64,000 nt of DNA from Parabacteroides sp. TM07-1AC (GCF_003480915.1 NZ_QUKD01000010.1:124001-188000); one strand, 5' to 3'. Positions 8,555-18,031 are shown, counted from the stretch's first letter. Made by a program: numbers and translations. The notes: a model not told the origin generated them from the letters alone.

Positions 8555-10114
8555 ATGGAACTGATTCTCCCCACCAAATTGAACGCTTTGGAACCGACTG
8601 TGCTAGAAACAAAAGTGCTGGTCGTAATCGGAGCCAACGGAGCCGGTAAAAGTTCGTTCGGCAGAGATTTGCTGGAACGCTATGCAGAGAATGCAAAAAA
8701 GATATCGGGAATGCATTCGTTGTTCTTATGCAGCAACGAAGAGACAGTACCGTCCGAAGGCAACGAACTGGCCCGTATGCAGTCAATGATAGCAGAACGT
8801 ATCTTCATGCCCCGGCTATCGGACTATGAGAAACTGATTCTCCGCCTACAAAGCGAAGAGTTTGAAGCAGCAGTAAACTATAAAGAGGCATGCAAGCTGC
8901 ATCCGGACCTTCCCCCACCCGTTACCAAGATCGACCAGATACAGACGATCTGGGAAAAGATGTTCCCACATAACCGGCTGGTACGAAAGTCCGGCTTCAT
9001 CGAACTCGCTTCAACCAGCCGTGACAGCAATTCCTATACAGCTGGTCGAATGAGCGACGGAGAAAAGATTGTCTTTTATCTGATCGGAGCCGTGCTATGC
9101 GCCAATCCGGGTGAATTACTGATCATCGAAGAACCGGAAATACTACTTCATAACTCGATCAAAAACCTATTGTGGGATGAGATAGAAGCTCTGCGCCCCG
9201 ACTGTACATACGTCTATCTGACTCATGATATCGATTTCACCACCTCCCGCCCGGAAGGCAAACGGATATGGATCAGGGATTACAATGCCGATGCCCACGT
9301 TTGGGATTATCAGCTGATAGAAAGCAACGACAGTCTTCCCGAAGAGGTCTATATCGATATACTCGGAAGTCGCAAGCCAATCCTCTTTATCGAAGGTACC
9401 GATTCCAACAGCATCGACAACCGTCTCTACCCGCTTATCTTCCCCGACTTTATGGTCAAACCGATGGGAGGCTGCCAAAAAGTGATCGAAACGACAAAAG
9501 CTTTCCGCCAGTTGCAGGATTTCCACACATTGGAATCGATGGGCATCGTCGACCGTGATCGTCGTACACAGGGAGAGATAGACTATCTGCGTGACCAGCA
9601 CATCTTCGTTCCCGACGTAGCTGAAGTAGAGAACCTGCTAATGCTTGAACCGGTCATCAAAACAGTTGCCCGCCGCCTGATGAGAGACCCCGAACAAGTC
9701 TTCGGGCAGGTAAAGGAAAATGTGATCAGGCTGTTCGAGAAAGATCTGGAAAGCCAGGTGATTCTGCATGCCAAACACCGTGTCCGCCGGAAACTGGAAA
9801 CAACTGTCGACCGTAAAATAACGACCGTCGAGCAACTAACCGAGCATGTGGAAAGCATCCGCTTCAACGTGCATGTGGATGAGATATACAGCGGTATAAA
9901 AGATAAATTTATCCAATACACCGAAACGGGTGATTACAAAAATATCCTCCGCGTGTACAATCAGAAAGGAATGCTCCCGCAAAGCCGCCTGTGTAACATT
10001 TGTGGAATCAGCAACAAAGAAAGCTACCTGAACCTCATCCTTTCTATATTAAAGGAAAATAAAGAAGATGCAGAAGTGATCCGCTCATCTATCAAAGAAT
10101 CTTTAGGGACATAA
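8555..10114 (+). CDS. ABC-type ATPase fused to DUF4435 (TOPRIM-like) domain
   Basis: 519 residues with two parts. Residues 1-270 form a compact ABC-class ATPase: Walker A GANGAGKSS (26-34), signature-like RMSDGEK (165-171), Walker B LLIIEEPE (188-195) and a His switch in YLTHDID. Residues 275-370 match the DUF4435/TOPRIM pattern: acidic E280 in LFIEGTDS, the DxD pair D333/D335 in GIVDRDRR, and VAEVENLLM. The C-terminal 150 residues are helical and contain LCNICG. This ATPase-TOPRIM pairing is shared with OLD-family nucleases and the AriA/AriB proteins of the PARIS anti-phage system. Here both parts are in one protein. A role in defence or in DNA/RNA repair is inferred. It is a single-gene unit with its own promoter. 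Confidence 0.75.
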   Translation: MELILPTKLNALEPTVLETKVLVVIGANGAGKSSFGRDLLERYAENAKKISGMHSLFLCSNEETVPSEGNELARMQSMIAERIFMPRLSDYEKLILRLQSEEFEAAVNYKEACKLHPDLPPPVTKIDQIQTIWEKMFPHNRLVRKSGFIELASTSRDSNSYTAGRMSDGEKIVFYLIGAVLCANPGELLIIEEPEILLHNSIKNLLWDEIEALRPDCTYVYLTHDIDFTTSRPEGKRIWIRDYNADAHVWDYQLIESNDSLPEEVYIDILGSRKPILFIEGTDSNSIDNRLYPLIFPDFMVKPMGGCQKVIETTKAFRQLQDFHTLESMGIVDRDRRTQGEIDYLRDQHIFVPDVAEVENLLMLEPVIKTVARRLMRDPEQVFGQVKENVIRLFEKDLESQVILHAKHRVRRKLETTVDRKITTVEQLTEHVESIRFNVHVDEIYSGIKDKFIQYTETGDYKNILRVYNQKGMLPQSRLCNICGISNKESYLNLILSILKENKEDAEVIRSSIKESLGT

Positions 10115-10210
10115 AAAGTTATCAAAAATGCGGAAAAAGTCCGTAAAAAATTGTTCTTTTGCAAATTGATATAATGACATTAACTGGTTTAGTCCTCTTA
10201 CAAAAAGAAT

Positions 10211-11977
10211 ATGCGCACACCGACATTACAATATCTCTACCTGCAAAAGCCGGTAACAATGGTTATCATAATCTGTATAATCTCCGTCCTTCCCTGGATA
10301 GGCTTGGGAGATTTCTCGACAAAAGGGGAGCCACGTGAAGCATCTGTTGCCATATCCATGCTTGAAACCGGCAACTGGGTACTGCCGCAGGTTTATGCCA
10401 ACGAGTTTGCTTACAAACCACCGATGGCACATTGGCTGATGGCTGCTTTCTCCTATCCCCAAGGGTATGTATCGGAGTTTACTTCGCGCTTACCGTCTAC
10501 ACTCGCTTTTATCTGCCTGATGGGATGCACGCTGGTCTTTTTCGGGCGAAGAATAAAGTTTCAACAGGCATTCATTGCGACCCTTCTTCTGCTGACTTGC
10601 GTGGAGATGCACCGGGCGGCTATGACCACCCGGGTCGATATGTTACTGACAGCTTTTATTGTCATCGGACTCTATCAACTGTTCCGATGGGAAGACAGGC
10701 TGGAACTGAAAGGCTTGCCGATCATTATCCCTATACTGTTAGGCTGTGCCGTGCTGACCAAAGGTCCCGTCGGTGTCATCCTGCCCTTGTTTGTGTTCGG
10801 AGCCTATTTGCTGATGCTTCGCAAATACAGTCTGCTGACTATATTTAAAGCACTTCTTTATATCGGCGTTTCATCCTCATTCCTACCGTTATTATGGTAT
10901 ATAGCTGCCTGGAAACAGGGAGGCGACCGGTTCATGGATGTCGTACTTGCCGAGAATTTCGGACGCTTCTTCCATCTCGACACACCCGATATTAATTATG
11001 ATTTAGGACACGAAAACGGTGTATGGTACAACTTTGCCACTTTAGCAGGCGGCTTTATTCCCTGGACTATCTTCTTTTTCTTTTCTATATTCGGGTTGAA
11101 ATGGCAACTAAAGAATGCCTCTTTCAAACAGATAGCCAAAGACAGCTGGAACAATATTCTCTCCATGGAAAAAGAGAAACTGTTCAGTCTTGTAGCATTG
11201 GTCTGTATTATCTTCTTCTACAGCATTCCTTCCAGTAAGAGAAGTGTATACCTGATGCCTGCCTATCCGTTTATTGCTATATTCTTAGCTCAATATGCCA
11301 TCTACATTACGGAATACAGGACAAAGGTTACCCGTATATTTGCGGCATTCCTAGCCTCTGTCACGACTGTTGTGCTGATAGCTATCGGACTGACAATGGC
11401 CGGTGTCATCGATCCGGTTGCCATTGCTTCACAATACACAAGCCGTCCTTCTACGCTTGCACAGGTAGAAGCCGTATCCAATATGTTCTCTTCCAGTTGC
11501 GGACTGACCGTCTGTATCGTTATTATCGTGTTGCTGGCTTTGCTGACCGTGCTTTATCAAATGTTCAAGAAGATAAACATCAAGATACTGTATGCGACGA
11601 TAGCCTTGACCTTTACGATCAATTTGCTGGTCGACGGAGTTATTATGCGTGGTATCCGCCAGGATGGATCAGCCCGTCCTTTTGCCGAAAGGGTAATGAA
11701 AGAATATCCTTTAAACAAGGATAATATGTTCGTCATGAACAACCTCAAAGTATACAGGAATCTATACGGATTGAACTTTTATCTGGGTAACCGTTTCCAT
11801 AATTTCGAACAGGAGATGCCGAAGGAAGGATTCTTCTTTGCCACTCCCAGTGACCTGGAAGTTGTTCTGAAAAATTACGAAGGCCAATATACATTTAATA
11901 TATTGACCTCCTCTGAACGTATCATTCATGAAGTACGCCGACCAATTGTCCTGTGCAGTTTCCTTCGTATAGAATAA
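10211..11977 (+). CDS. ArnT/PMT-like glycosyltransferase (GT39/GT83 type)
   Basis: Integral membrane protein of 588 residues with about 11-13 transmembrane helices. The first periplasmic loop has the acidic motif KGEPREA followed by GNWVLPQVYANEFAYKPP, characteristic of ArnT/PMT-like enzymes that move a sugar from a lipid-phosphate carrier to an envelope acceptor. The KGPVG loop is also conserved. The acceptor could be lipid A or a protein; the sequence does not tell. The stop codon is only 2 bp from that of the convergent DUF1080 gene, with no terminator between them, so the two transcripts must overlap. Confidence 0.8.
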   Translation: MRTPTLQYLYLQKPVTMVIIICIISVLPWIGLGDFSTKGEPREASVAISMLETGNWVLPQVYANEFAYKPPMAHWLMAAFSYPQGYVSEFTSRLPSTLAFICLMGCTLVFFGRRIKFQQAFIATLLLLTCVEMHRAAMTTRVDMLLTAFIVIGLYQLFRWEDRLELKGLPIIIPILLGCAVLTKGPVGVILPLFVFGAYLLMLRKYSLLTIFKALLYIGVSSSFLPLLWYIAAWKQGGDRFMDVVLAENFGRFFHLDTPDINYDLGHENGVWYNFATLAGGFIPWTIFFFFSIFGLKWQLKNASFKQIAKDSWNNILSMEKEKLFSLVALVCIIFFYSIPSSKRSVYLMPAYPFIAIFLAQYAIYITEYRTKVTRIFAAFLASVTTVVLIAIGLTMAGVIDPVAIASQYTSRPSTLAQVEAVSNMFSSSCGLTVCIVIIVLLALLTVLYQMFKKINIKILYATIALTFTINLLVDGVIMRGIRQDGSARPFAERVMKEYPLNKDNMFVMNNLKVYRNLYGLNFYLGNRFHNFEQEMPKEGFFFATPSDLEVVLKNYEGQYTFNILTSSERIIHEVRRPIVLCSFLRIE

Positions 11978-11979
11978 GC

Positions 11980-13356
11980 TTACTTCAGTTCTTTGATTTT
12001 GATACTGCGGAAAGCAACTTCATCGCCATGATCCTGTAAAAGGACATGTCCTTGGGGAGCTTCACCGAAACGGCCTGCCTCGTTATAAGACGGGGCAGCA
12101 TATTTACTGCCCTTTACCATTTCGCGGAAAGCATCCGAACAGCGTTCATATTCCAATGTTTTGAAGCCATTCAACCAATGTTCCACATGGTTATTGGGAA
12201 ATACTTTTAAAACAGCCTGATTCCATTTTCCAACCCCATTGAAGCGTTTATTCTGTGCCGGCATCATATCGTAAAGACTTGCCAATGTGCGGCTGCCGGG
12301 AACGGTAGTATACAATTTGGCATCCGGATGAAGCTGGTCGTCCAGTATCTGATATTCCAAGCCATAAGCAGAGCCGCTCGGTTTTTCCGATTCCGTTACA
12401 AAGTATTTGATACCGCTGTTGGCTCCCGGAGTAATTTTAAATTCCAGGCTCAGTTCAAATGCGGCATATTCGTTGTCGGTTACGATATCACCACCGTTTG
12501 TAGATTCTCCGCCGCCTGATTTCAATACGATCAACTGTCCGTCTTCCACTTTCCAGCCATGATCGGGAAATGCTTCTTTATGGGCACCGCGCCAGCCTGT
12601 AGTTGTCTGACCGTCGAATAACAGATTCCAGCCGTCCGCTTTTTCCGTATCGGTCAGATAATTGGGGATACGGTTCACTTCCGGAGCCAACGTACCCTGC
12701 ATACGTTCTGCTTCCAAATTTTCAGTCTTTATGCGGATATTACGCCATTTGATTTTTTTTCCTTCCAGGTCGGCATTCTTTCCGATACCATGTACCTGAA
12801 ATGCAATAAAGCCTTTTGCCGTTTCATCATCATACAAATTTGCCGTATTCACGCCGTTCAGCCAAATACGGATATTATTGCCGATAGCCTCAATACGATA
12901 TTTATTCCAGTCCGTCTTCTTATAGGCTTCCTGTCCCGGTTTATTATCGACAAGCGTCACCAGCCAGCCGCGACGGGCTTCGTCATAAACACCTCCGCTC
13001 CAAGCTCTGTCGGACGGGTCCATCTCACACTGGTAACCATGCACACGTCCGTTCTGATAGTCCGGACGGCTTTCACTACGGAACTGCACACCCGAGTTCA
13101 GCGACGGATCACACAAAGCCTCAAACTCCAGGATAAAATCACCATATTCCTGTTCGGTAGCCATAAAGCTATTCGGCTGACCCGTCACGGAAGTTCCGAC
13201 CAGACAACCGTCTTCCACCCGATAAGGGGCTTCCCCATTTAATTGTTTGAAACCGGTAAGGTCTTTACCGTTGAATAACTGTTGCCAGCCATCATTCGAC
13301 TGACAGGAACAAAGCAGCGCAAGAGACAAGGCTGCAAACTTCAAAGATGCTTTCAT
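11980..13356 (-). CDS. lipoprotein with two DUF1080 (3-keto-disaccharide hydrolase) domains
   Basis: 458 residues. The signal peptide ends in a lipobox (LALLCSC, Cys18), so it is a lipidated envelope protein. Two DUF1080 jelly-roll domains follow, about residues 22-210 and 235-457, each starting with a W-x-x-L-F-N/D-G motif and containing conserved SGVQFR / SGIKYF and GYQCEMDP / GLEYQILDD strands. Members of this family hydrolyse 3-keto-glycosides made by Gfo/Idh/MocA oxidoreductases; two such exported oxidoreductases occur elsewhere in this window, though not adjacent. Substrate unknown. Own promoter. Confidence 0.85.
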   Translation of the reverse strand: MKASLKFAALSLALLCSCQSNDGWQQLFNGKDLTGFKQLNGEAPYRVEDGCLVGTSVTGQPNSFMATEQEYGDFILEFEALCDPSLNSGVQFRSESRPDYQNGRVHGYQCEMDPSDRAWSGGVYDEARRGWLVTLVDNKPGQEAYKKTDWNKYRIEAIGNNIRIWLNGVNTANLYDDETAKGFIAFQVHGIGKNADLEGKKIKWRNIRIKTENLEAERMQGTLAPEVNRIPNYLTDTEKADGWNLLFDGQTTTGWRGAHKEAFPDHGWKVEDGQLIVLKSGGGESTNGGDIVTDNEYAAFELSLEFKITPGANSGIKYFVTESEKPSGSAYGLEYQILDDQLHPDAKLYTTVPGSRTLASLYDMMPAQNKRFNGVGKWNQAVLKVFPNNHVEHWLNGFKTLEYERCSDAFREMVKGSKYAAPSYNEAGRFGEAPQGHVLLQDHGDEVAFRSIKIKELK

Positions 13357-13413
13357 TCTGTTCTTCTTTTAGGTATTATAATAAGTCAAATAGTCTTTAC
13401 TGGTCTGCAAAGC

Positions 13414-13439
13414 TACACATGTGTACGGACACAAAGATA
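13414..13439 (-). promoter_or_regulatory. promoter box with adjoining 12-bp palindrome
   Basis: Minus-strand -7 box TATCTTTG (13432-13439), followed by the perfect palindrome TACACATGTGTA (13414-13425) near the expected transcription start of the DUF1080 gene. The palindrome is placed like a repressor operator; no regulator can be named. Confidence 0.45.
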
Positions 13440-13513
13440 GAATATTATTCATAAACGCACAGCAAAAGCACAGCTATTTTACAGCAGATGAATCTTTTTC
13501 AAAGAAATAGGCT

Positions 13514-13521
13514 TATCTTTG
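13514..13521 (+). promoter_or_regulatory. -7 promoter box TATCTTTG for the HAD gene
   Basis: Exact TAnnTTTG match, 31 bp before the ATG at 13553. Confidence 0.6.
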
Positions 13522-13552
13522 CCCGCAAAATGTAATCAATAAAGGTATTTTT

Positions 13553-14188
13553 ATGAAATTAAAAACGGCTCTCTTTGACTTTGACGGCGTGATAGTCGAC
13601 ACTGAACCTATCTACGATATTTTCTGGGATGAAGCAGGTGAACGTTATGGAACTGGTATCGACCACTTTGCAGCTGTTATCAAAGGCACAACACTCCCTT
13701 ACATAATGGAAACGTATTTTTCCGACCGTTCGGAAGAATTTCGTCAGATGGTAATTAAGGAATCTACCGAATATGAAAGTACAATGCCTCTCCCTGCGAT
13801 GCCGGGCTCGATAGAGTTCCTGCATTTACTAAAAGAGCAAGGTGTACAGATGGGTCTGGTTACCAGTTCCGACAATACGAAAGTAGAACGTGCTTTCAAG
13901 CTACATCACCTGGAGAATATTTTCGACACGATCGTAACAGCCGACCGCATCACAAAGGGTAAACCCGATCCGATGTGTTATCTGCTGGCAGCAAAAGACC
14001 TGAACGTCTCCCCCGCCGACTGTATAGTCTTTGAAGATTCCTTTGCCGGCATACAGGCCGGAACGTCTGCAGGCATGCGAGTGATCGGACTAACGACCAC
14101 CAGTCCGAAAGAATCCCTAAAGGATAAAGTATATGAAGTGATACCGAACTTCGAGAAGATTACTTTCGAAGATTATTTGAAGTGGTAA
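13553..14188 (+). CDS. HAD-superfamily phosphatase (beta-phosphoglucomutase-like)
   Basis: 211 residues. All four HAD motifs are visible: DFDGVIVDTEP (nucleophile Asp9, acid/base Asp11), the serine in VTSSDN, the lysine in KGKPDP, and the acidic pair in VFEDSFAGI. The small helical cap (residues about 18-80) places it with the beta-phosphoglucomutase/phosphoglycolate phosphatase group. The substrate cannot be predicted. It ends just before a 22-bp-period repeat array and a terminator. Confidence 0.85.
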   Translation: MKLKTALFDFDGVIVDTEPIYDIFWDEAGERYGTGIDHFAAVIKGTTLPYIMETYFSDRSEEFRQMVIKESTEYESTMPLPAMPGSIEFLHLLKEQGVQMGLVTSSDNTKVERAFKLHHLENIFDTIVTADRITKGKPDPMCYLLAAKDLNVSPADCIVFEDSFAGIQAGTSAGMRVIGLTTTSPKESLKDKVYEVIPNFEKITFEDYLKW

Positions 14189-14200
14189 GAACAAAAAGAT

Positions 14201-14304
14201 TCCTTTCGGATGAAACGGCATTTTCTTCCGAATGAAACAGTGTTTTCTCTCGGACAAAACTATACTTTCTACCGGACGAAACTAAAAAACCTCCCAGATG
14301 AACT
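14201..14304. repeat. 22-bp-period degenerate tandem repeat array (5 units)
   Basis: Five related 10-mers begin exactly 22 bp apart: CGGATGAAAC (14207), CGAATGAAAC (14229), CGGACAAAAC (14251), CGGACGAAAC (14273) and CAGATGAACT (14295). Most units carry TTTC or GTTTT before the core and GAAAC or AAAAC after it, so each can fold as a small hairpin. The last unit is built into the terminator. The array lies between convergent genes. Confidence 0.75.
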
Positions 14305-14330
14305 ATTTCTTCTGGAAGGTTTCTCTTTAT
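14287..14330. terminator. bidirectional terminator
   Basis: Stem AAACCTCCCAGA / TCTGGAAGGTTT (one mismatch), 12-nt loop, T-rich on the plus-strand exit. It separates the HAD gene from the beta-barrel gene. Confidence 0.7.
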
Positions 14331-14340
14331 TATCTGTTGA

Positions 14341-14847
14341 TCAGAAATTATATCCGATGCGAATACCTAAGATAGGTTGATCGAAATCTTTAATGATATT
14401 ATATTTGAATTCTAAACCTACAGTCAGCTGATCCGTTGCATATACTTCGCCCCCCAAACCGATGTTTGCACCGAAACGTGTTTTATTCATGCTCACATCA
14501 ACCTTATGTCCGTCAACATGTCCGCCTCCACTCCATTTCCAGAAAGAAAGGTCGAGACCAGCCAACGGATAGAAGCCGAACATATCGCTCAGTTTAAACA
14601 CGTAATGAACATTCATGTCAATCGCCCAGGCACTCCAACCATTATCCTTTACAAAATAGGTCAATGAAGGAGCCAAACGAACTTCGTCAGTCAAATTATA
14701 ACGATAATCAAGTCCTAACAGAGCATTACCGTTATCATTAAACCCATACCCCAGATTAAAACCGAAAGACGATTGTCCCTGTTGGGTCTGTGCAAAAGCA
14801 CTTATGCTGATAATCGCCAGCATACACATAACAATTAATTTTTTCAT
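14341..14847 (-). CDS. small outer-membrane beta-barrel protein
   Basis: 168 residues. The signal peptide is cut after SAFAQ. The remainder alternates hydrophobic and polar residues in about eight strands and ends in the outer-membrane signature with a C-terminal Phe (GIRIGYNF). It resembles the OmpW/porin-family small barrels of Bacteroidales. It has its own promoter directly upstream, so it need not be co-transcribed with the dipeptidase. Function unknown. Confidence 0.75.
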   Translation of the reverse strand: MKKLIVMCMLAIISISAFAQTQQGQSSFGFNLGYGFNDNGNALLGLDYRYNLTDEVRLAPSLTYFVKDNGWSAWAIDMNVHYVFKLSDMFGFYPLAGLDLSFWKWSGGGHVDGHKVDVSMNKTRFGANIGLGGEVYATDQLTVGLEFKYNIIKDFDQPILGIRIGYNF

Positions 14848-14877
14848 ACTCTCAATTAATTTAGTTCAACATTGCAA

Positions 14878-14885
14878 CAAATATA
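14878..14885 (-). promoter_or_regulatory. -7 promoter box TATATTTG for the beta-barrel gene
   Basis: Exact match on the minus strand, 30 bp before the ATG at 14847. Its -33 region would lie in the end of the dipeptidase gene. Confidence 0.5.
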
Positions 14886-14886
14886 A

Positions 14887-16527
14887 TCATTTTACTTTAA
14901 GTCTGTCGCCTGCACTCTTCACAATACTACGATAATAGTCTTCATCATAGCCAGGAAAATCAGGATATTCAGACAACCCGTAACCATTTTGCTTGAACTT
15001 GCCGTTTTCTTCTTTCTTAACGTTTCCGTCCATATATTTTACTAAAAGATACTCACCGAGTTTCTTCCAGCGAGCCGTTGCCTGATCGGCTGTCGTCGTA
15101 CTGAACCAGGTCAGGAATTTGATAGCTTCTGCCGGATCCTTCGCATACAATTCGGAGGCAGCCTTGTCGATAGCCGGGATTGTTTCTTTAAAACCGTTCT
15201 CCAGTTCCTGTTGAACCGGACGGATATCTTTGATCATGAAACTATACTTGCCGTAAGCCTGGTTAGCCACCCAGTTATGAATCCAGAAAGCGGAAGTCCA
15301 TGAGAAGTTCATGATATCGCCGTTCCCAACCCGATAACATTCGGGAGACTCGGTAATAGAGCAATAGAGCGGAGTAAAGACAGCCATATCGGCATCATCC
15401 ACGCCAAACCAAAGGATTCCGCCGATGGCATCCGGCAACCAGTTACGCATCTGCGGAACGATCACAAAACCGGTCTGCTGTGTAGCGATAGCACGTTCGT
15501 TCGTATATTCTTCGCCATCTACCTTGAACGTCATCGGACGCCAACGATAGGGCACCTTATAAGAACCTGCTCCGGCATCTTTCGTCATATCCAGGTCTGT
15601 TCCTTCATAATGATCGCGCATACCGTTCTGAACATCCTGAACGGACAACAGACGGTTCGGCTTCACATACAACGGCATAGGCTCTTTGGTAGGATCGCCT
15701 TTGATAAAATCGGTATACTTATCCATCGAAGTATCATACTTGCGGAAAAAAGACCATACACGTGCCTCACAACCTCTCAAACCACTGAAGTCGTACGGGC
15801 AATAAGCTTTCTGAAAGCTGAAATCTTTATCTTTTCCACTGAAATAGCCTTTTTCGCGAGCGAAAGAAACCACATCGGGCGAATACATACAGTTTTCCTT
15901 GTCATCGAAAGGAATCTGCTGGATACGTGACTGGTTAGCATGTGCAGAGATACAATCGTCCGGAATGCGAATCGCAACCCAGACTGCCCCTTTATTTCCT
16001 GTTCCCTTACCGATCAGCTCCATCACCCATGCTTCGTTCTTGTCGGCAATGGAAAATGTCTCGCCACTGCTGTAATAACCGTGTTCCTTCACCAGGTCGG
16101 TCATTACCTTAATCGCTTCGCGGGCCGACTTGGAACGCTGTAGCGCGATATAGATCAGGCTTCCGTAATCCATAATACCTGTTGTATCCACCAATTCGGG
16201 ACGGCCGCCGAACGTACTTTCCGTGATAGCCACCTGGTGTTCGTTCATATTGCCGACTACCGAATACGTCTGCTCCACCTGCGGAATCTGTCCCAGCGGT
16301 TTATTCGTATCCCACTCCCTGACTTCCAGCATCGCCCCTTTCGGCCAGGTAGCCGCCGGCCAACGGTATAACTCGCCATACAAAGTATGTGAGTCTGCTG
16401 CATAACTGATCATGACCGATCCGTCGACCGATGCCTTTTTTCCAACCAGCAAACCCGTACAAGCCATTGCCTCCATTCCGGAAAGCAAAACGGCACAGGC
16501 TGCTGCGATAATCCATTTTCTTTTCAT
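14887..16527 (-). CDS. C69-family dipeptidase
   Basis: 546 residues, exported peptidase of the N-terminal-nucleophile type (family C69/U34, PepD-like). The signal peptide (MKRKWIIAAACAVLLSGMEA) leads directly to Cys23 in MACTGLLVGKKAS, which would be the N-terminal catalytic cysteine after cleavage. GNMNEHQVAITESTFGG is also conserved. It should cut dipeptides in the periplasm. The frame is open upstream, but ATG at 16527 gives the signal peptide, so it was chosen. It starts 10 bp after the NhaD stop and is likely co-transcribed. Confidence 0.88.
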   Translation of the reverse strand: MKRKWIIAAACAVLLSGMEAMACTGLLVGKKASVDGSVMISYAADSHTLYGELYRWPAATWPKGAMLEVREWDTNKPLGQIPQVEQTYSVVGNMNEHQVAITESTFGGRPELVDTTGIMDYGSLIYIALQRSKSAREAIKVMTDLVKEHGYYSSGETFSIADKNEAWVMELIGKGTGNKGAVWVAIRIPDDCISAHANQSRIQQIPFDDKENCMYSPDVVSFAREKGYFSGKDKDFSFQKAYCPYDFSGLRGCEARVWSFFRKYDTSMDKYTDFIKGDPTKEPMPLYVKPNRLLSVQDVQNGMRDHYEGTDLDMTKDAGAGSYKVPYRWRPMTFKVDGEEYTNERAIATQQTGFVIVPQMRNWLPDAIGGILWFGVDDADMAVFTPLYCSITESPECYRVGNGDIMNFSWTSAFWIHNWVANQAYGKYSFMIKDIRPVQQELENGFKETIPAIDKAASELYAKDPAEAIKFLTWFSTTTADQATARWKKLGEYLLVKYMDGNVKKEENGKFKQNGYGLSEYPDFPGYDEDYYRSIVKSAGDRLKVK

Positions 16528-16537
16528 ATAAATAAGT

Positions 16538-17947
16538 TTAAGCGAATAATAGCATATATACTGCCGCACCGCAAATATAACCAATCAATGCCAAAATAGA
16601 AAATCGCTTGGTATAGTACATGAAATCAATCTTTTCCAGTCCCATTACCGTGACACCTGTTGCCGAACCTATAATCAGGATGCTACCGCCCGTTACGGCA
16701 CAGTAAGCAAGGAATGTCCAAAACCCGCCGTCGGAAACGAAGAACTGGGCATAAGGAGCTAGATCGGGAGCCTGCTGCACAATCGGATACATACCCATCG
16801 TCGCAGCCACCAAAGCCACGTTATCCACACAGGAAGACAGAACACCAATCACAAAACTGATCAGATAAGGCTCATGTACATGCTGGTCGAGATAGGCAGA
16901 CATGATCCCCAGTTGTCCGGATGTTTCCAGTGCGCCTACCGCCATCAGGATTCCGAGAAAGAAAAAGATCGTTGCCAGGTCGATATTAGGCAACAACTGT
17001 GTAATACGCAGCTTCTCCGATTCATGAACTCGCAACCGGCTATACATGATATCGGTATATACCCAAAGAATAACCAATCCTAGCAAGACCCCCAGGAACG
17101 GAGGCAGATTCGTCAACATCTGGAAGACCGGAACCAATGCCAACGAAAGCACACCGATCACAAATATCACACGGCGGGCGTGATTAGGTATCTCCGGAAT
17201 AAACTCATCAGCCGCTTCTTCTTCACTCATCACACGCAAGCGGGCATCTTTCTTGAACAGCCAGAAGTGGGCAATGGTGAGCGGAACCAGCATATTGATC
17301 AGCGCAGGAATAAATACATGGGAAATCTGATGCATGGCCGTCACGTTCTTTCCTACCCAAAGGAGAATTGTCGTCACATCACCGATCGGTGACCACGAAC
17401 CGCCGGCATTCGCCGCAATAATCACCATACAGGCGTACTTCAGACGGTCGGTCCGGTCGGGCACCAGCTTACGGAGCACTGCCATGATTACGATCGCAGC
17501 CGCCAGGTTATCCAACAACGCGGAGAAAAAGAAAGCGGCAAAACTAATGTACCATAATAATTTTCTTTTGTTAGAAGTACGGATATACCCGGTAACAGCC
17601 CTGAAACCACCATGTTTATCTACAATATCGACGATCAGCATAGAACACATCACAAAGAACAATGTCTCTGCCACATTTCCCAGATGGTAAACAATGGAAC
17701 GATTGGAAATAAAATTAATGAACTGGTCTTTTGCCGGCAGGTTGGTCATTTCGGGGTTCTGTACCAAAAACTCCTCGAACAAAGGGTTAGAGCGTTCGAC
17801 GAAGATGTTATAAGCATCGAACATCAATATCATCCATAAGGAAATAGCCATAAAAAGAGCTGTTGCTGCTTTATTGATCTTAATCTTATCTTCAAGCGCA
17901 ATGGCGAGGATGCCTACGACAAAAATAATTGGCATTAATATAAACAT
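16538..17947 (-). CDS. nhaD: NhaD-type Na+/H+ antiporter
   Basis: 469 residues, about 12 transmembrane helices, ion-transporter superfamily. The N-terminus with ALEDKIKINKA and the intramembrane motif SALLDNLAAAIVIMAVL, followed by NAGGSWSPIGDVTT, are diagnostic for NhaD. It exports sodium in exchange for protons across the inner membrane. No TAnnTTTG box was found directly upstream. A small stem (17968-17986) lies in the leader. The dipeptidase gene follows by 10 bp. Confidence 0.9.
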   Translation of the reverse strand: MFILMPIIFVVGILAIALEDKIKINKAATALFMAISLWMILMFDAYNIFVERSNPLFEEFLVQNPEMTNLPAKDQFINFISNRSIVYHLGNVAETLFFVMCSMLIVDIVDKHGGFRAVTGYIRTSNKRKLLWYISFAAFFFSALLDNLAAAIVIMAVLRKLVPDRTDRLKYACMVIIAANAGGSWSPIGDVTTILLWVGKNVTAMHQISHVFIPALINMLVPLTIAHFWLFKKDARLRVMSEEEAADEFIPEIPNHARRVIFVIGVLSLALVPVFQMLTNLPPFLGVLLGLVILWVYTDIMYSRLRVHESEKLRITQLLPNIDLATIFFFLGILMAVGALETSGQLGIMSAYLDQHVHEPYLISFVIGVLSSCVDNVALVAATMGMYPIVQQAPDLAPYAQFFVSDGGFWTFLAYCAVTGGSILIIGSATGVTVMGLEKIDFMYYTKRFSILALIGYICGAAVYMLLFA

Positions 17948-18000
17948 ACGTGTATTTTATTTAGTCTGCCCTTTCATTAAAGGGGCTTATTAATATATGG

Positions 18001-18031
18001 AAAAAGAGGAGACTTGCTCAAGTGCCCCTTC
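18001..18031 (-). terminator. terminator after nfo
   Basis: On the minus strand, AGGGG-C-ACTTG pairs with CAAGT-CT-CCTCT and is followed by TTTTT. It separates nfo from nhaD. Confidence 0.55.

Noticed and set aside
17968..17986. Hairpin GCCCTTT/AAAGGG(G)C in the nhaD leader as a riboswitch or terminator
   Set aside because: Too small for a riboswitch, and no T run follows in the direction of transcription.
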